From Kribbella pittospori (GTDB lineage: Bacteria > Actinomycetota > Actinomycetes > Propionibacteriales > Kribbellaceae), in contig NZ_SJKB01000021.1 of NCBI RefSeq assembly GCF_004331465.1, positions 35,161-99,160 of the forward strand: 64,000 bases of DNA. Reading direction: 5' to 3'. The notes beneath the pieces are model-generated. The model did not search any database, had not been told where the DNA came from, and saw only the letters and a program-made list of their open reading frames with translations. Shown here piece by piece: positions 1 through 7,851 of the stretch (the stretch's first letter is position 1; every line of letters starts with the position of its first letter). The translations under genes and the position numbers were made by a program.

Positions 1-22
1 GGAGCCGATGGGGGGAGCCTCG

Positions 23-361
23 GTGGCCTTTGATTCGAAGCGGCTGTATGTCCAAGTCCCCTGTCGAGGGGAGACATCCGAGATCGAGGAGACGGTCCAG
101 GTCGTGCCGCCGACCTTCTGCCGTTATCCCTCGGAGACGCGGTTCGTGCAGGTGCCGATTGCACAGTGCCCGCTGGTTTCCGTCCTCCCAACCCGGTGCG
201 CGGCGCTCAGCGAGGACCGTGGCGTCGACCCGGACACCGTGCTAGTGACGCCCGAGTCCCTGATCACGCTGCGGCGCACGCTCGAGTTGCGCCTGGCCAT
301 GGTCAAGGAAGCCGAGGTGGCGGTCGCGCGACGGCACGCCCTTGACGGGGACGGAGCTTAG
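23..361 (+). CDS. Small protein, paralogue of the next gene; possible RiPP substrate
   Basis: About 112 residues from a GTG at 23, preceded by a GGGGGAG box six bases upstream; an ATG at 8 is also possible, but the GTG start aligns the N-terminus with the next protein (xFxxKxLxVxxP pattern in both). The middle has three cysteines among Thr/Ser/Pro residues, and the C-terminus is a predicted helix that resembles the C-terminus of the neighbour (pattern VxPExLxxLRxxLExxL). It lies directly upstream of HopA1-like and kinase-LanC genes with two bases before the next ATG, so it is probably co-transcribed. I infer that it could be a substrate or partner of those enzymes because the conserved N-terminal strand would suit an RRE. 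No named family is recognised; a structural or regulatory role is equally open. Confidence 0.6.
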   Translation: MAFDSKRLYVQVPCRGETSEIEETVQVVPPTFCRYPSETRFVQVPIAQCPLVSVLPTRCAALSEDRGVDPDTVLVTPESLITLRRTLELRLAMVKEAEVAVARRHALDGDGA

Positions 362-363
362 CG

Positions 364-684
364 ATGCCATTCAATGCCAAGAAGTTGCGCGTCGTGCTGC
401 CCGGCGGCGACGTCGTCGGAGCTGACGAGCCTCGAGTCTTACCCGTCGCCCTTGACTTCGGTGCGGCCGACATCGACACCCTGGACTGCTTTGCCGCCGC
501 CCATCAGGTCGTCACCGACGGCTGGTGCTGGAGCGACTCCTGTATGGATCAGTTTTCCGAGCCGAAGCTGCTGTATGCCGTCCCGGCAGAGATGCTCCCC
601 ATGCTGCGCGAGGCCCTTGAGGCCCAGTTGGTGGAGTGCGATCGGGCGCAAGAGGCACTGTCACGGTCGCAGGTCGACCAGTAG
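364..684 (+). CDS. Small protein, second paralogue; possible RiPP substrate
   Basis: 106 residues from ATG 364, with a GGAG box seven bases upstream at the end of the previous gene. It begins MPFNAKKLRVVLPGG, clearly related to the upstream paralogue, then diverges: the middle holds three Cys together with Ser, Thr and Trp (DCF, GWCWSDSC), and the C-terminal third is an amphipathic helix similar to the neighbour. Conserved ends with a variable Cys/Ser/Thr centre are what one would expect of a modified-peptide substrate pair, but a substrate with a conserved helical C-terminus would be unusual. The function is inference from neighbourhood only. Confidence 0.6.
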   Translation: MPFNAKKLRVVLPGGDVVGADEPRVLPVALDFGAADIDTLDCFAAAHQVVTDGWCWSDSCMDQFSEPKLLYAVPAEMLPMLREALEAQLVECDRAQEALSRSQVDQ

Positions 685-695
685 ACGCAACCACT

Positions 696-1853
696 GTGGC
701 GACGCCCGCAGTCGACGTACCTGATCCCGCGGCAGGCATGCTTCGATCCGGCCGCGGGTACGAGCTCGTCGCCTGGGAACGCTGCGCGGCCGAGGTTCGC
801 GACGCACTCGCGGCCGCAGGTGACGTGCCCTACGGTGTGTTGCGGCCGATGACTGGATCCGGGCTTCCGCCTCGAGTTGTCTCGCCGGACACGGCGTTGC
901 TCTTCCTGACGCTGGCCGAGGCCGGCCCGCTGCCGGAGTATGCGCGTGCCAGCCTTGGTCGGGAGGTGTCCGGCACCGTGGCGCGGCTGGTCCTGGACGG
1001 TGTGCTGGAATTCGAGCACAAGGGCGAATGGCGACATGGCGGGGCGGCAGCCGCATTGCTCGCTCCGCACGAGCCGCTCATCGGTCGCGGGCGAATCGGA
1101 GCTTTGTCACTTACCGCGCTTCAGTATGGTCAGCAGCTCGGGATCGCCTCCGAGGACGTGCTGGTGCACCGTCTGTATGGTTTCGGTCGGCGCCCAATCG
1201 GCCCGGAGCTGCGGCGGCTGATGCCTGACACGGCAGCGGTGTCCGATGCAATCGGGCTCGGCGTCGCCGGCCGCGTCACGCGGGCGCTCGCCGCGGCGTG
1301 GGCCGAGCTCCCGGCGTCGAAGGACGGTCGGCATTGGCGGCACTGGCGCCCGCGTGCCGTCGGGCGTCGTCGTCCTTCGCGTGCGAATGTCAAGCTCTAT
1401 CTCAGCCCTACCGTCGAGGCGCTCGGCGATACGCTCTGGGTGCTCTCCGAGTTGCTCGGCTCGGCGCCGTCGGCCACTGCGTTCAAGGTCGGCGTCGGCC
1501 TGGGCGGCATTTGCCGCCCCGACAAGGTTGTCGTCTACTTCGACGGCCTCGACGCCTTGCATGCGACGGCGCAGGATCTCTCGGTGCGCCTGCGTGGGGT
1601 GCCCGCGCAGGGGGTGCCATTCACTGCGGCCGTGACCGAGGATGGGCTGCTGTCGTGGGCAGTCGACCCGGAAGGGACGAGTTGGCGGTACTGGCTGGCT
1701 GGGCGGCTGGCCGAGCATCTCGTGCAGGGTCGGCTGGAGTCCAATGGCCCGCCGCCCTGGCGCTACGCCCTGCAGCGGCTGCGTTTCGACGGTGTCGACA
1801 CGGTCGGGTGGGCTCGTGCCGACGGTGTTGTTCCCCAGGCCTCGGAAGGGTAG
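696..1853 (+). CDS. HopA1-family protein, candidate phosphothreonine/phosphoserine lyase
   Basis: The C-terminal 170 residues (about 232-400 from this start) have the look of the T3SS effector HopA1 family: VKLYLSP, FKVG, a GGICRPDKVVVYF block and a later PFTAAV block. In class V lanthipeptide and thioamitide clusters such proteins act with a kinase homologue in dehydration of Ser/Thr, so a lyase role acting on phosphorylated substrate is a reasonable inference. The start is uncertain: an open frame begins at GTG 636 inside the previous gene, GTG 696 is the first start after that gene ends, and ATG 738 is also possible; none has a convincing ribosome site. The stop at 1853 is five bases before the start of the kinase-LanC gene, so the two are coupled. 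Confidence 0.75.
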   Translation: MATPAVDVPDPAAGMLRSGRGYELVAWERCAAEVRDALAAAGDVPYGVLRPMTGSGLPPRVVSPDTALLFLTLAEAGPLPEYARASLGREVSGTVARLVLDGVLEFEHKGEWRHGGAAAALLAPHEPLIGRGRIGALSLTALQYGQQLGIASEDVLVHRLYGFGRRPIGPELRRLMPDTAAVSDAIGLGVAGRVTRALAAAWAELPASKDGRHWRHWRPRAVGRRRPSRANVKLYLSPTVEALGDTLWVLSELLGSAPSATAFKVGVGLGGICRPDKVVVYFDGLDALHATAQDLSVRLRGVPAQGVPFTAAVTEDGLLSWAVDPEGTSWRYWLAGRLAEHLVQGRLESNGPPPWRYALQRLRFDGVDTVGWARADGVVPQASEG

Positions 1854-1858
1854 GGACC

Positions 1859-4219
1859 GTGTCGATCACCGAGCCGTTCATCCTTCCCGCCGACGTGCAG
1901 ATCATCGCAGTCGCGGACCTGCCCCCGGCACTGCTGGAGGAACTGGCCAACGATTCGGACGGATTTGCCGTCACCCGGCACGGTTCGCGTACGGCAACGA
2001 GCCTGGTCGACGGTGCGACCGCCCGGCTGCTTGAGTGCTTCCGTACGCCGACGACGATTGTCGACGCGGTGCTGGCGTTCAGCGGCGCCGAGAATCTCGA
2101 TGCGCGCGAGATGCTGGACGAGAGCTTCGCCGTGCTCGGCACGATGATCACCGACGGCGTGCTCGTCACCGCCGACTCGCTGCTGGCCGAACCGATCGCG
2201 ACTACGCTGCGACCCGGCGACCGGCTCGGGGAGCTTGAGATTGTCGAGGCCGTGCATGTCGTCCTCGACACGGAGGTCTACCGGGCCTTCACCGGGGACG
2301 GCGTACCGTGCGCGGTGAAACTCGCCAGGCCCGGCTCGGAGACCCGGATGCGCGCGCTGCTGTCGCATGAGGCGGAGATCCTCGGTCTTCTGGGTGGCCA
2401 GGTCGGGCCGCCCGTTCTACGGCTGGGCGAATTTGAGGAGCGACCGTGGCTCGCAGTGGCCTGGTCCGCGGCGGTCGACGCGGCCACGGCCGCGGCCGAG
2501 CACCGCATGGCAGGTGACCGGCCAGCACTGCTCGGCCTGGTCGAGAAGATCCTGGAGGCCTATGCCCAGCTGCACGCGCGGTCCGTGCTGCACGGAGACG
2601 TCCACCCGCGCAACGTTCTGGTGGACGCGACCGGCGCCATCACCCTCATCGACTACGGCCTGGCCACTGCGGACGGCGTCCCTGCTGCGGCCGTAGGTGG
2701 GGTCGACCTGTTCACCGCGCCGGAGTTCGCCGCCGCGCGGTTGGACAGACGTGATCCCGGGCCACCCACGCAGGCCGCCGAGCAGTACAGCATCGCGGCG
2801 CTCGTCGTCCTACTCGTCGCGGGCCGACACACTCACAAGTTCTCCCTCGAGCGGGACGTGATGCTTCGCCAGTTGCGTGACGAGACACCTGACGTTTTCG
2901 ACCAGCTCGAGGTCTCCAGGCTTGAGGCGCTCGTGGCATCGCTCCGACGAGCACTGGCCAAAGATCCGGTGGATCGGTTCACCTCGGTCGCGGAACTGCT
3001 CCGGAGCGTCCGGAGCGCCGTGACCGGCGCGGGCGTTCCGCGGCAGCCCTGGCGACACGGAGCGGGAAGGGCGCTGGTGTCGGACGTCGTCCGCAGGTTG
3101 ACCATGCCCGACGCCCTCCTCTCCAGCGGAATCGACGCGCCCACCGCCTCGGCGATGAACGGAGCCGCTGGATTCGCGCACGCGCTACTGCGGATAGCCT
3201 CCATCCGCGGCGACGGCGAGCTCCTAGCAGCCGCAGACCTGTGGGCCGAACGCGCCGCGGCCCACATCGCATCGCCGGACGCATTCACCAGTGCCGACCT
3301 CGAACTCATCAGCGACACACTCGGCGACCGCTCCTTCTACCACCACGAGGCCGGCGTCCACGCGGTGCGGGCGCTTGTCGCCGGCGGCCGGGACGACGGC
3401 CCGGCATGGTGCTCGGCAGTCGAGGCGTTCGTCCGCGCAGCCCGCCGGCCGTGCCCCCCGCTCGAGGTGGCGTTCGGCCGGGCAGGCCTGCTGCTCGGCT
3501 GCGCCCTTCTGCATGAGACTCCCCAAAGCAGCACGGCCAACGCCGGCGGGCAACTGACGAAACTCGGCGATGAGCTCGCCACGAGCATTGCTGCCGAGAT
3601 CGACCGCGCGCCGGCGATCGCTGACGGCGAGGAGTTGACTCGGCTCGGGGCAGCGCACGGGTGGGCGGGATGGCTGTACGCGCTGCTGCGCTGGGCTGAT
3701 GTCCAGGGCAGGCTACCGTCGGAAGCGGTCGTCGAGCGGCTCGACCAGCTCGCGACCATGGCGCGCTGGGAGGGCCGGGCAGCGTGCTGGCCGCCCGATG
3801 CACACGCTCCCACCCTGGAGAACACGCTGGCCGCAAGTTGGTGCAATGGCGCAGCTGGCTACGTTCCGCTGTGGACCGCGGCTCACGCGCTGCTCGGCGA
3901 CGACCGCTACCTCGAGCTCGCGCGAGCCGCCTCGTGGACCGCGTACGAGGGCGGGGATGTCGCCCCCGGCGATCTCTGTTGCGGCTTGGCCGGCCGCGCC
4001 TACGCTCTAGCCACCATGCATCGGCACGGCAGCGACGAGCGCTGGCTGATCCGCGCACGCCTACTCGCGGACCGGGCTGCCGAGCGCATCCGCGACCGCC
4101 CGTTCCGTCGCGACAGCCTGTACAAGGGCGAAGTCGGCGTAGCGTTGCTGATCGAGGAGCTGAACGGTCCCACGCGTGCGGGCCTACCGCTCTATGAATC
4201 TGAGGGCTGGACCGCCTGA
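1859..4219 (+). CDS. Three-domain RRE-like / protein kinase / LanC-like synthetase
   Basis: 786 residues from GTG 1859, with GGAAGGG-type box before it. Residues 10-105 resemble a PqqD-like RiPP recognition element (a LVDGATARLLECF helix followed by LGTMITDGVLV). Residues 120-390 are a Ser/Thr kinase with Lys154 (AVKLA), Glu in the following helix, HGDVHPRN (Asp247, Asn252), DYG (Asp265) and APE, so all catalytic motifs are present. Residues 400-786 are LanC-like: AAHGWAG (His600), SWCNG (Cys662) and LCCG (Cys707-Cys708), that is, a CCG zinc site in place of the commoner CHG. Class IV LanL enzymes have lyase-kinase-cyclase order; here the lyase is absent and may be supplied by the HopA1-like neighbour. 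Role inferred: phosphorylation and thioether ring closure on one of the upstream small proteins. Confidence 0.85.
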   Translation: MSITEPFILPADVQIIAVADLPPALLEELANDSDGFAVTRHGSRTATSLVDGATARLLECFRTPTTIVDAVLAFSGAENLDAREMLDESFAVLGTMITDGVLVTADSLLAEPIATTLRPGDRLGELEIVEAVHVVLDTEVYRAFTGDGVPCAVKLARPGSETRMRALLSHEAEILGLLGGQVGPPVLRLGEFEERPWLAVAWSAAVDAATAAAEHRMAGDRPALLGLVEKILEAYAQLHARSVLHGDVHPRNVLVDATGAITLIDYGLATADGVPAAAVGGVDLFTAPEFAAARLDRRDPGPPTQAAEQYSIAALVVLLVAGRHTHKFSLERDVMLRQLRDETPDVFDQLEVSRLEALVASLRRALAKDPVDRFTSVAELLRSVRSAVTGAGVPRQPWRHGAGRALVSDVVRRLTMPDALLSSGIDAPTASAMNGAAGFAHALLRIASIRGDGELLAAADLWAERAAAHIASPDAFTSADLELISDTLGDRSFYHHEAGVHAVRALVAGGRDDGPAWCSAVEAFVRAARRPCPPLEVAFGRAGLLLGCALLHETPQSSTANAGGQLTKLGDELATSIAAEIDRAPAIADGEELTRLGAAHGWAGWLYALLRWADVQGRLPSEAVVERLDQLATMARWEGRAACWPPDAHAPTLENTLAASWCNGAAGYVPLWTAAHALLGDDRYLELARAASWTAYEGGDVAPGDLCCGLAGRAYALATMHRHGSDERWLIRARLLADRAAERIRDRPFRRDSLYKGEVGVALLIEELNGPTRAGLPLYESEGWTA

Positions 4220-4237
4220 ACAGGCCCGTCCTCAACT

Positions 4238-4325
4238 ATACGGAGGGGAGGACCACCAGTCCCTGTACGCCCGCGGCTGGTAGAACCTCGACGCACTCGC
4301 GGCCTTCGTCGATGTCGTCGGTGAC
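4238..4325 (-). pseudogene. ATP-dependent DNA ligase fragment (nucleotidyl-transferase domain)
   Basis: On the minus strand this stretch reads DDIDEGRECVEVLPAAGVQGLVV, matching the region of ATP-dependent ligases before and including motif IV (the GxEGxVxK type). The read breaks immediately after GLVV, so only about 25 codons remain. The 60 bases 4251-4310 are the inverted copy, with two mismatches, of 10043-10102. No start or remaining catalytic domain is present. Confidence 0.65.
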
Positions 4326-4441
4326 CGAGCCAGTGCGCGGCAGGTGGGTCGCAGGCGTCGCGGTTGCGCGTCTGCGGCCCGCCGGAGGTGCTTGCTCGAT
4401 CAGGTCGGCGTCGCCACGCGCGAACCGGTCACGGCGAAGGC

Positions 4442-5185
4442 ATGATTGACGCCATGGAGGAGCCAGCTGGGGTGCCGGGTCAGGACCCGGACCGGGGCGT
4501 GACCGACCAGGGCGCGACCGAGGAAGCGGCCAGGTTCGCGCACCTGGCGCTGAGCCTGCACGAGTCCGGCAATCTTGAGGAGACCGCCCAGGGAGTGGTC
4601 GAGTTCGCATTGCAAGCGCTGCGCTGTTCCCACGCCGGCCTCGCCCTGGCCACCCGCGACCAGGCCGAGGTCCCGGCGGCCACGGATCCTGTCGTGGAAG
4701 AGATCTACCAGTGGCAGATGGCGCGCCAAGAAGGGCCGCTATTCGAGTCGATGCACCGGCACACCACAGTTCTGATCCGCGACACCGCGACCGAGCAACG
4801 CTGGCCCGACTGGGCGGCCAAGGTGCTCTCGCTCGGAGTCCGCAGCGTCCTCGACGTACCGCTGACCACCGCGGCCGGAACGGTCGGTGTCCTGGGTCTG
4901 TACAGCGCGGCACCCGACGCATTCGGTACCGACGACCAGGCGATCGCCAAGATCCTGGCCCGGCACGCATCCGTCGCCGTGGCCACCGCCGGCAAAGAAC
5001 AAAACCTCGCGCTGGCCATCGATGCCCGCAAGCTCGTCGGTCAGGCCATGGGCATCCTCATGGAGCGCTACAGCATCGACGAAGACCGCGCATTCGTAGT
5101 GTTGAAGCGCTACTCCCAAGACACCAACACCAAACTGCGCGACGTCGCCCAGCAACTGATCAACACCCGCCAGCTCCCCCGCTGA
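4442..5185 (+). CDS. GAF and ANTAR domain transcription antitermination regulator
   Basis: 247 residues from ATG 4442; ATG 4454 is an alternative that sits better behind the GAAGG box at 4436. Residues 30-185 form a GAF-type sensor domain (LDVPLTT, GVLGLYS). Residues 190-245 form an ANTAR RNA-binding domain (ARKLVGQAMGILMERY, AFVVLKRYSQ, LRDVAQQLI). Proteins of this architecture are common in actinomycetes and are known or thought to bind paired hairpins in leader RNAs. No histidine kinase partner is next to it, so the signal is probably sensed directly by the GAF domain. It stands alone, upstream of a ligase remnant on the other strand. Confidence 0.88.
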   Translation: MIDAMEEPAGVPGQDPDRGVTDQGATEEAARFAHLALSLHESGNLEETAQGVVEFALQALRCSHAGLALATRDQAEVPAATDPVVEEIYQWQMARQEGPLFESMHRHTTVLIRDTATEQRWPDWAAKVLSLGVRSVLDVPLTTAAGTVGVLGLYSAAPDAFGTDDQAIAKILARHASVAVATAGKEQNLALAIDARKLVGQAMGILMERYSIDEDRAFVVLKRYSQDTNTKLRDVAQQLINTRQLPR

Positions 5186-5388
5186 CCCCCTCACGCACCG
5201 ACAGGGGAGCGGGCTCATACGGCGGGCGGTCAGCCGCCGGGAGGGGACCGACGACGCGGAGTGTGGGGCGCGCATCAAGGTCAGCGGCTGGCCGCGCATC
5301 TATGCTCTACCTGTCCATACCGGTCTCGCAAGCCGCAGGCGGCGTCGATCGGCACCCCCAGCGACCGGCCGGGCACCTAGCGCTCGCG

Positions 5389-5783
5389 TCATCCACGAAT
5401 GTCGGTACGGCCAAGTGTCGGAAGATTCTCCGCGCGTAGATCGGCCCGGACCCGGACGTAGCGCATGCCGTGGCGGACCTGCCCGGCCTGGGTCGCCGCG
5501 TCCGCGGTCACCTCGACGACAACGGTCGGATGGACCTTCACGAGTGGCTTCTTGCTGTCGGCCCCGCCCCAGCGCTGCGAGCTGATCTCGCCAGGCCACG
5601 GGGGCCTGGTTTCAGGACCGCGGCGAGCTGGGCGCCTCGGTCCGGTTTGACCGGGACCGTGCGGCCGATGACGGTCAGCACACCGTCTGCGTCGTAGAGA
5701 CCGGCGATCACGACCTCCGCCCGAGTGATCAGGCCGCGCGCGGTCGCGGCAACCTGCGAGTAAGGGGGAAGGTCTGCGGAGGT
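5389..5783 (-). pseudogene. ATP-dependent DNA ligase C-terminal (OB) domain remnant, frameshifted
   Basis: Minus-strand reading gives AEVVIAGLYDADG and VIGRTVPVK from about 5740 to 5640, then a change of frame near 5610, then EISSQRWGGADSKKPLVKVHPTVV and VRADLRAENLPTLGRTDIRG (in parts) ending in TGA at 5389. These are hallmarks of the ligase C-terminal domain of bacterial ATP-dependent ligases. The adenylation domain is not present upstream, so this is a 5'-truncated, frameshifted remnant. It lies about 1 kb from the ligase motif fragment at 4238-4325, but the two are in the wrong order to be parts of one gene. Confidence 0.75.
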
Positions 5784-6067
5784 CACAGGACTTCGATACT
5801 CATCTGGGTGTTGCCGGCGGCCATGCGCTCGGACCGGAGGCGTGCATGGCGGCTACCGTGATCGGCTTGGTGTTTGCACCGGGGCGTCCCGATAGAGGAG
5901 GCTTGGGCCCGGAGCGCCGGGAAGTCTGGTCGGCAGCGCCCGTCCCCGTCCGGGGTGCGGGCTGGTCGACGAGCCCGGAGGCGATGTGACGCTGCTCAGA
6001 TGCTGCCGTCATGGTGACGAGCAGCCGACTGTGGGTAGGCAGCGCACCCGCGGCGTATTGTGCACTT
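5784..6067. other. Intergenic stretch with no recognised gene
   Basis: Both strands were read. Frames that cross this stretch have biased composition and no familiar motif. It probably holds the promoter of the CBS gene that follows; no clear -35/-10 pair could be fixed. Confidence 0.4.
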
Positions 6068-6514
6068 GTGCACGGACAGCAGATGGCCGAGGACTTCCCG
6101 GTAGTCAGCCTGGACACGGATGCCCGCGAGGCTGTCGAGTTGCTGGCCGCGCGGCGGCTGCCGGGCCTGATCGTCGTCGACGACAAGGGCCGCCCTCATT
6201 CGGTGCTGCCGGCATCGCAGGTGGTGCGGTTCCTGGTGCCGACCTATGTCCAGGACGACCCGTCACTGGCCAGGGTGATCGACGAGTCGCTGGCCGACCA
6301 GGTCGCGGACAAGCTGGCGAACGTGACCGTCCGCAGACTGCTGCCGTCGGAGCCGGTCGAGCTGCCGGTCGTCAACCACGACGACACGGTGCTGGAGGTG
6401 GCTGCGATCATGGCCCGGCTGCGGTGCCCGCTGGTCGCGGTGATGAAGGACGAGGAGATCGTCGGCGCGATCACCGCGTCACGGCTGCTGGAACTGGTGG
6501 TCACACCGCGCTGA
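6068..6514 (+). CDS. CBS-domain protein
   Basis: 148 residues from GTG 6068; a start at ATG 6083 or 6011 is possible, but 6068 places the usual short N-terminus before AEDFPVVSLDTDA. Two CBS repeats are visible: residues about 8-60 (LAARRLPGLIVVDDKGRP) and 95-145 (EVAAIMARLRCPLVAVMKDEEIVGAI). CBS pairs bind adenosyl ligands and regulate enzymes or transporters. The gene ends 19 bases before the ArsB/NhaD transporter, so it may be the regulatory subunit of that transporter. Confidence 0.85.
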   Translation: MHGQQMAEDFPVVSLDTDAREAVELLAARRLPGLIVVDDKGRPHSVLPASQVVRFLVPTYVQDDPSLARVIDESLADQVADKLANVTVRRLLPSEPVELPVVNHDDTVLEVAAIMARLRCPLVAVMKDEEIVGAITASRLLELVVTPR

Positions 6515-6533
6515 GCGGCGCGCAGGTGATCGC

Positions 6534-7823
6534 GTGACGATGATCGCCGTCGTCGTCTTCGTGATCGCCTATGTCCTGATCGCGACCGAGTGGACGCACA
6601 AGCTCCTCGCCGCGCTGGGTGGCGCGGCGCTCCTGCTGGCCCTCGGAGTGACCGACTCCGAGCACGCATTCTACTCCCATGACACCGGGATCGACTGGGA
6701 CGTCATCTTTCTGCTGCTCGGCATGATGATCATCGTCGGCGTACTGCGCCGCACCGGGATCTTCGAGTACATCGCGATCTGGGCCGCGAAACGCGCCAAA
6801 GGGTCGCCGCTGCGAGTGATGATCCTGCTGACACTGATCACCGCCGTCGCCTCGGCCTTCCTCGACAACGTCACGACCGTGCTGCTGATCGCGCCGGTCA
6901 CCTTGCTGGTGTGCGACCGGCTCGGGATCAACCCGGTCCCATTCCTGATCGCCGAGGTGTTCGCCTCCAATATCGGCGGGGCGGCCACCTTGATCGGCGA
7001 CCCGCCGAACATCATCATCGCCAGCCGGTCCGGGCTGACCTTCAACGACTTCCTGATCCACATGACGCCGCTGGTCGTGATCGAACTGGTCGTCTTCACG
7101 CTGGTCCTGCCGCGTCTGTTCCGGGGATCGTTCACGGTCGAGGCGGACAAGGTGGAGAACGTGCTGCGGCTGAACGAACGCGAGGCGATCCAGGACACGC
7201 GGCTGCTGATCAAGTGCGGCGTTGTGTTGCTGGCCGTGTTCACCGGGTTCGTCGGGCACGCGGTGTTCCACGTGGCGCCCTCGGTGGTGGCCCTGCTCGG
7301 GGCCGGCGTGCTGGTGCTGACCTCCGGTGTCTCGACCAAGGACTACATGTCCAGCGTCGAATGGCAGACCCTGCTGTTCTTCGCCGGCTTGTTCATCATG
7401 GTCGGTGCTCTGGTCAAGACCGGCGTGATCGGCGACCTCGCCAGGCAGGTCGGGAATGCGACCGACGGGAGACCGCTGCTCGCGGTGATGCTGATCCTGG
7501 TCGTGTCGGCGGTGCTGTCCGGCATCGTCGACAACATCCCCTACGTCGCGACCATGAGCCCGGTCGTCCTGGAGCTCACCAAGAGCGTCACCGATCCCAG
7601 CCACGCCCATGCCCTGTGGTGGGCGCTGGCAGCGGGCGCCGACTTCGGCGGCAACGCCACCGCGGTCGGTGCCAGCGCGAACGTGGTCGTGATCGGTATC
7701 GCGCTGCGCGCCGGCCATCCGATCAGCTTCTGGGAGTTCACCCGCAAAGGCGTGGTGATCACCGCGATCACCATCGTCGTCGCGGCGCCGTACCTGTGGC
7801 TGCGCTACTTCGTCCTGGCCTGA
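6534..7823 (+). CDS. ArsB/NhaD-family (SLC13-like) ion transporter
   Basis: 429 residues from GTG 6534 with a full set of about 11 hydrophobic segments. Typical motifs of the ion-transporter superfamily are visible: ASAFLDNVTTVLLIAPV in the first half with NIGGAATLIGDPPN, and the repeat in the second half, SGIVDNIPYVATM with GADFGGNATAVGASANV. This internal duplication with N-x-P and GDP motifs fits NhaD/ArsB/citrate permeases. The substrate cannot be told; arsenite, sodium/proton or organic anion are options. It is probably co-expressed with the CBS protein before it and the NhaP-type gene after it. Confidence 0.9.
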   Translation: MTMIAVVVFVIAYVLIATEWTHKLLAALGGAALLLALGVTDSEHAFYSHDTGIDWDVIFLLLGMMIIVGVLRRTGIFEYIAIWAAKRAKGSPLRVMILLTLITAVASAFLDNVTTVLLIAPVTLLVCDRLGINPVPFLIAEVFASNIGGAATLIGDPPNIIIASRSGLTFNDFLIHMTPLVVIELVVFTLVLPRLFRGSFTVEADKVENVLRLNEREAIQDTRLLIKCGVVLLAVFTGFVGHAVFHVAPSVVALLGAGVLVLTSGVSTKDYMSSVEWQTLLFFAGLFIMVGALVKTGVIGDLARQVGNATDGRPLLAVMLILVVSAVLSGIVDNIPYVATMSPVVLELTKSVTDPSHAHALWWALAAGADFGGNATAVGASANVVVIGIALRAGHPISFWEFTRKGVVITAITIVVAAPYLWLRYFVLA

Positions 7824-7851
7824 CCGGCGCTCGAGTCGACCTGGAGCTTCG

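Noticed and set aside
1298..1858. Upstream extension of the kinase-LanC frame
   Set aside because: It overlaps the HopA1-like gene and has shadow composition; GTG 1859 with a ribosome site is the natural start.
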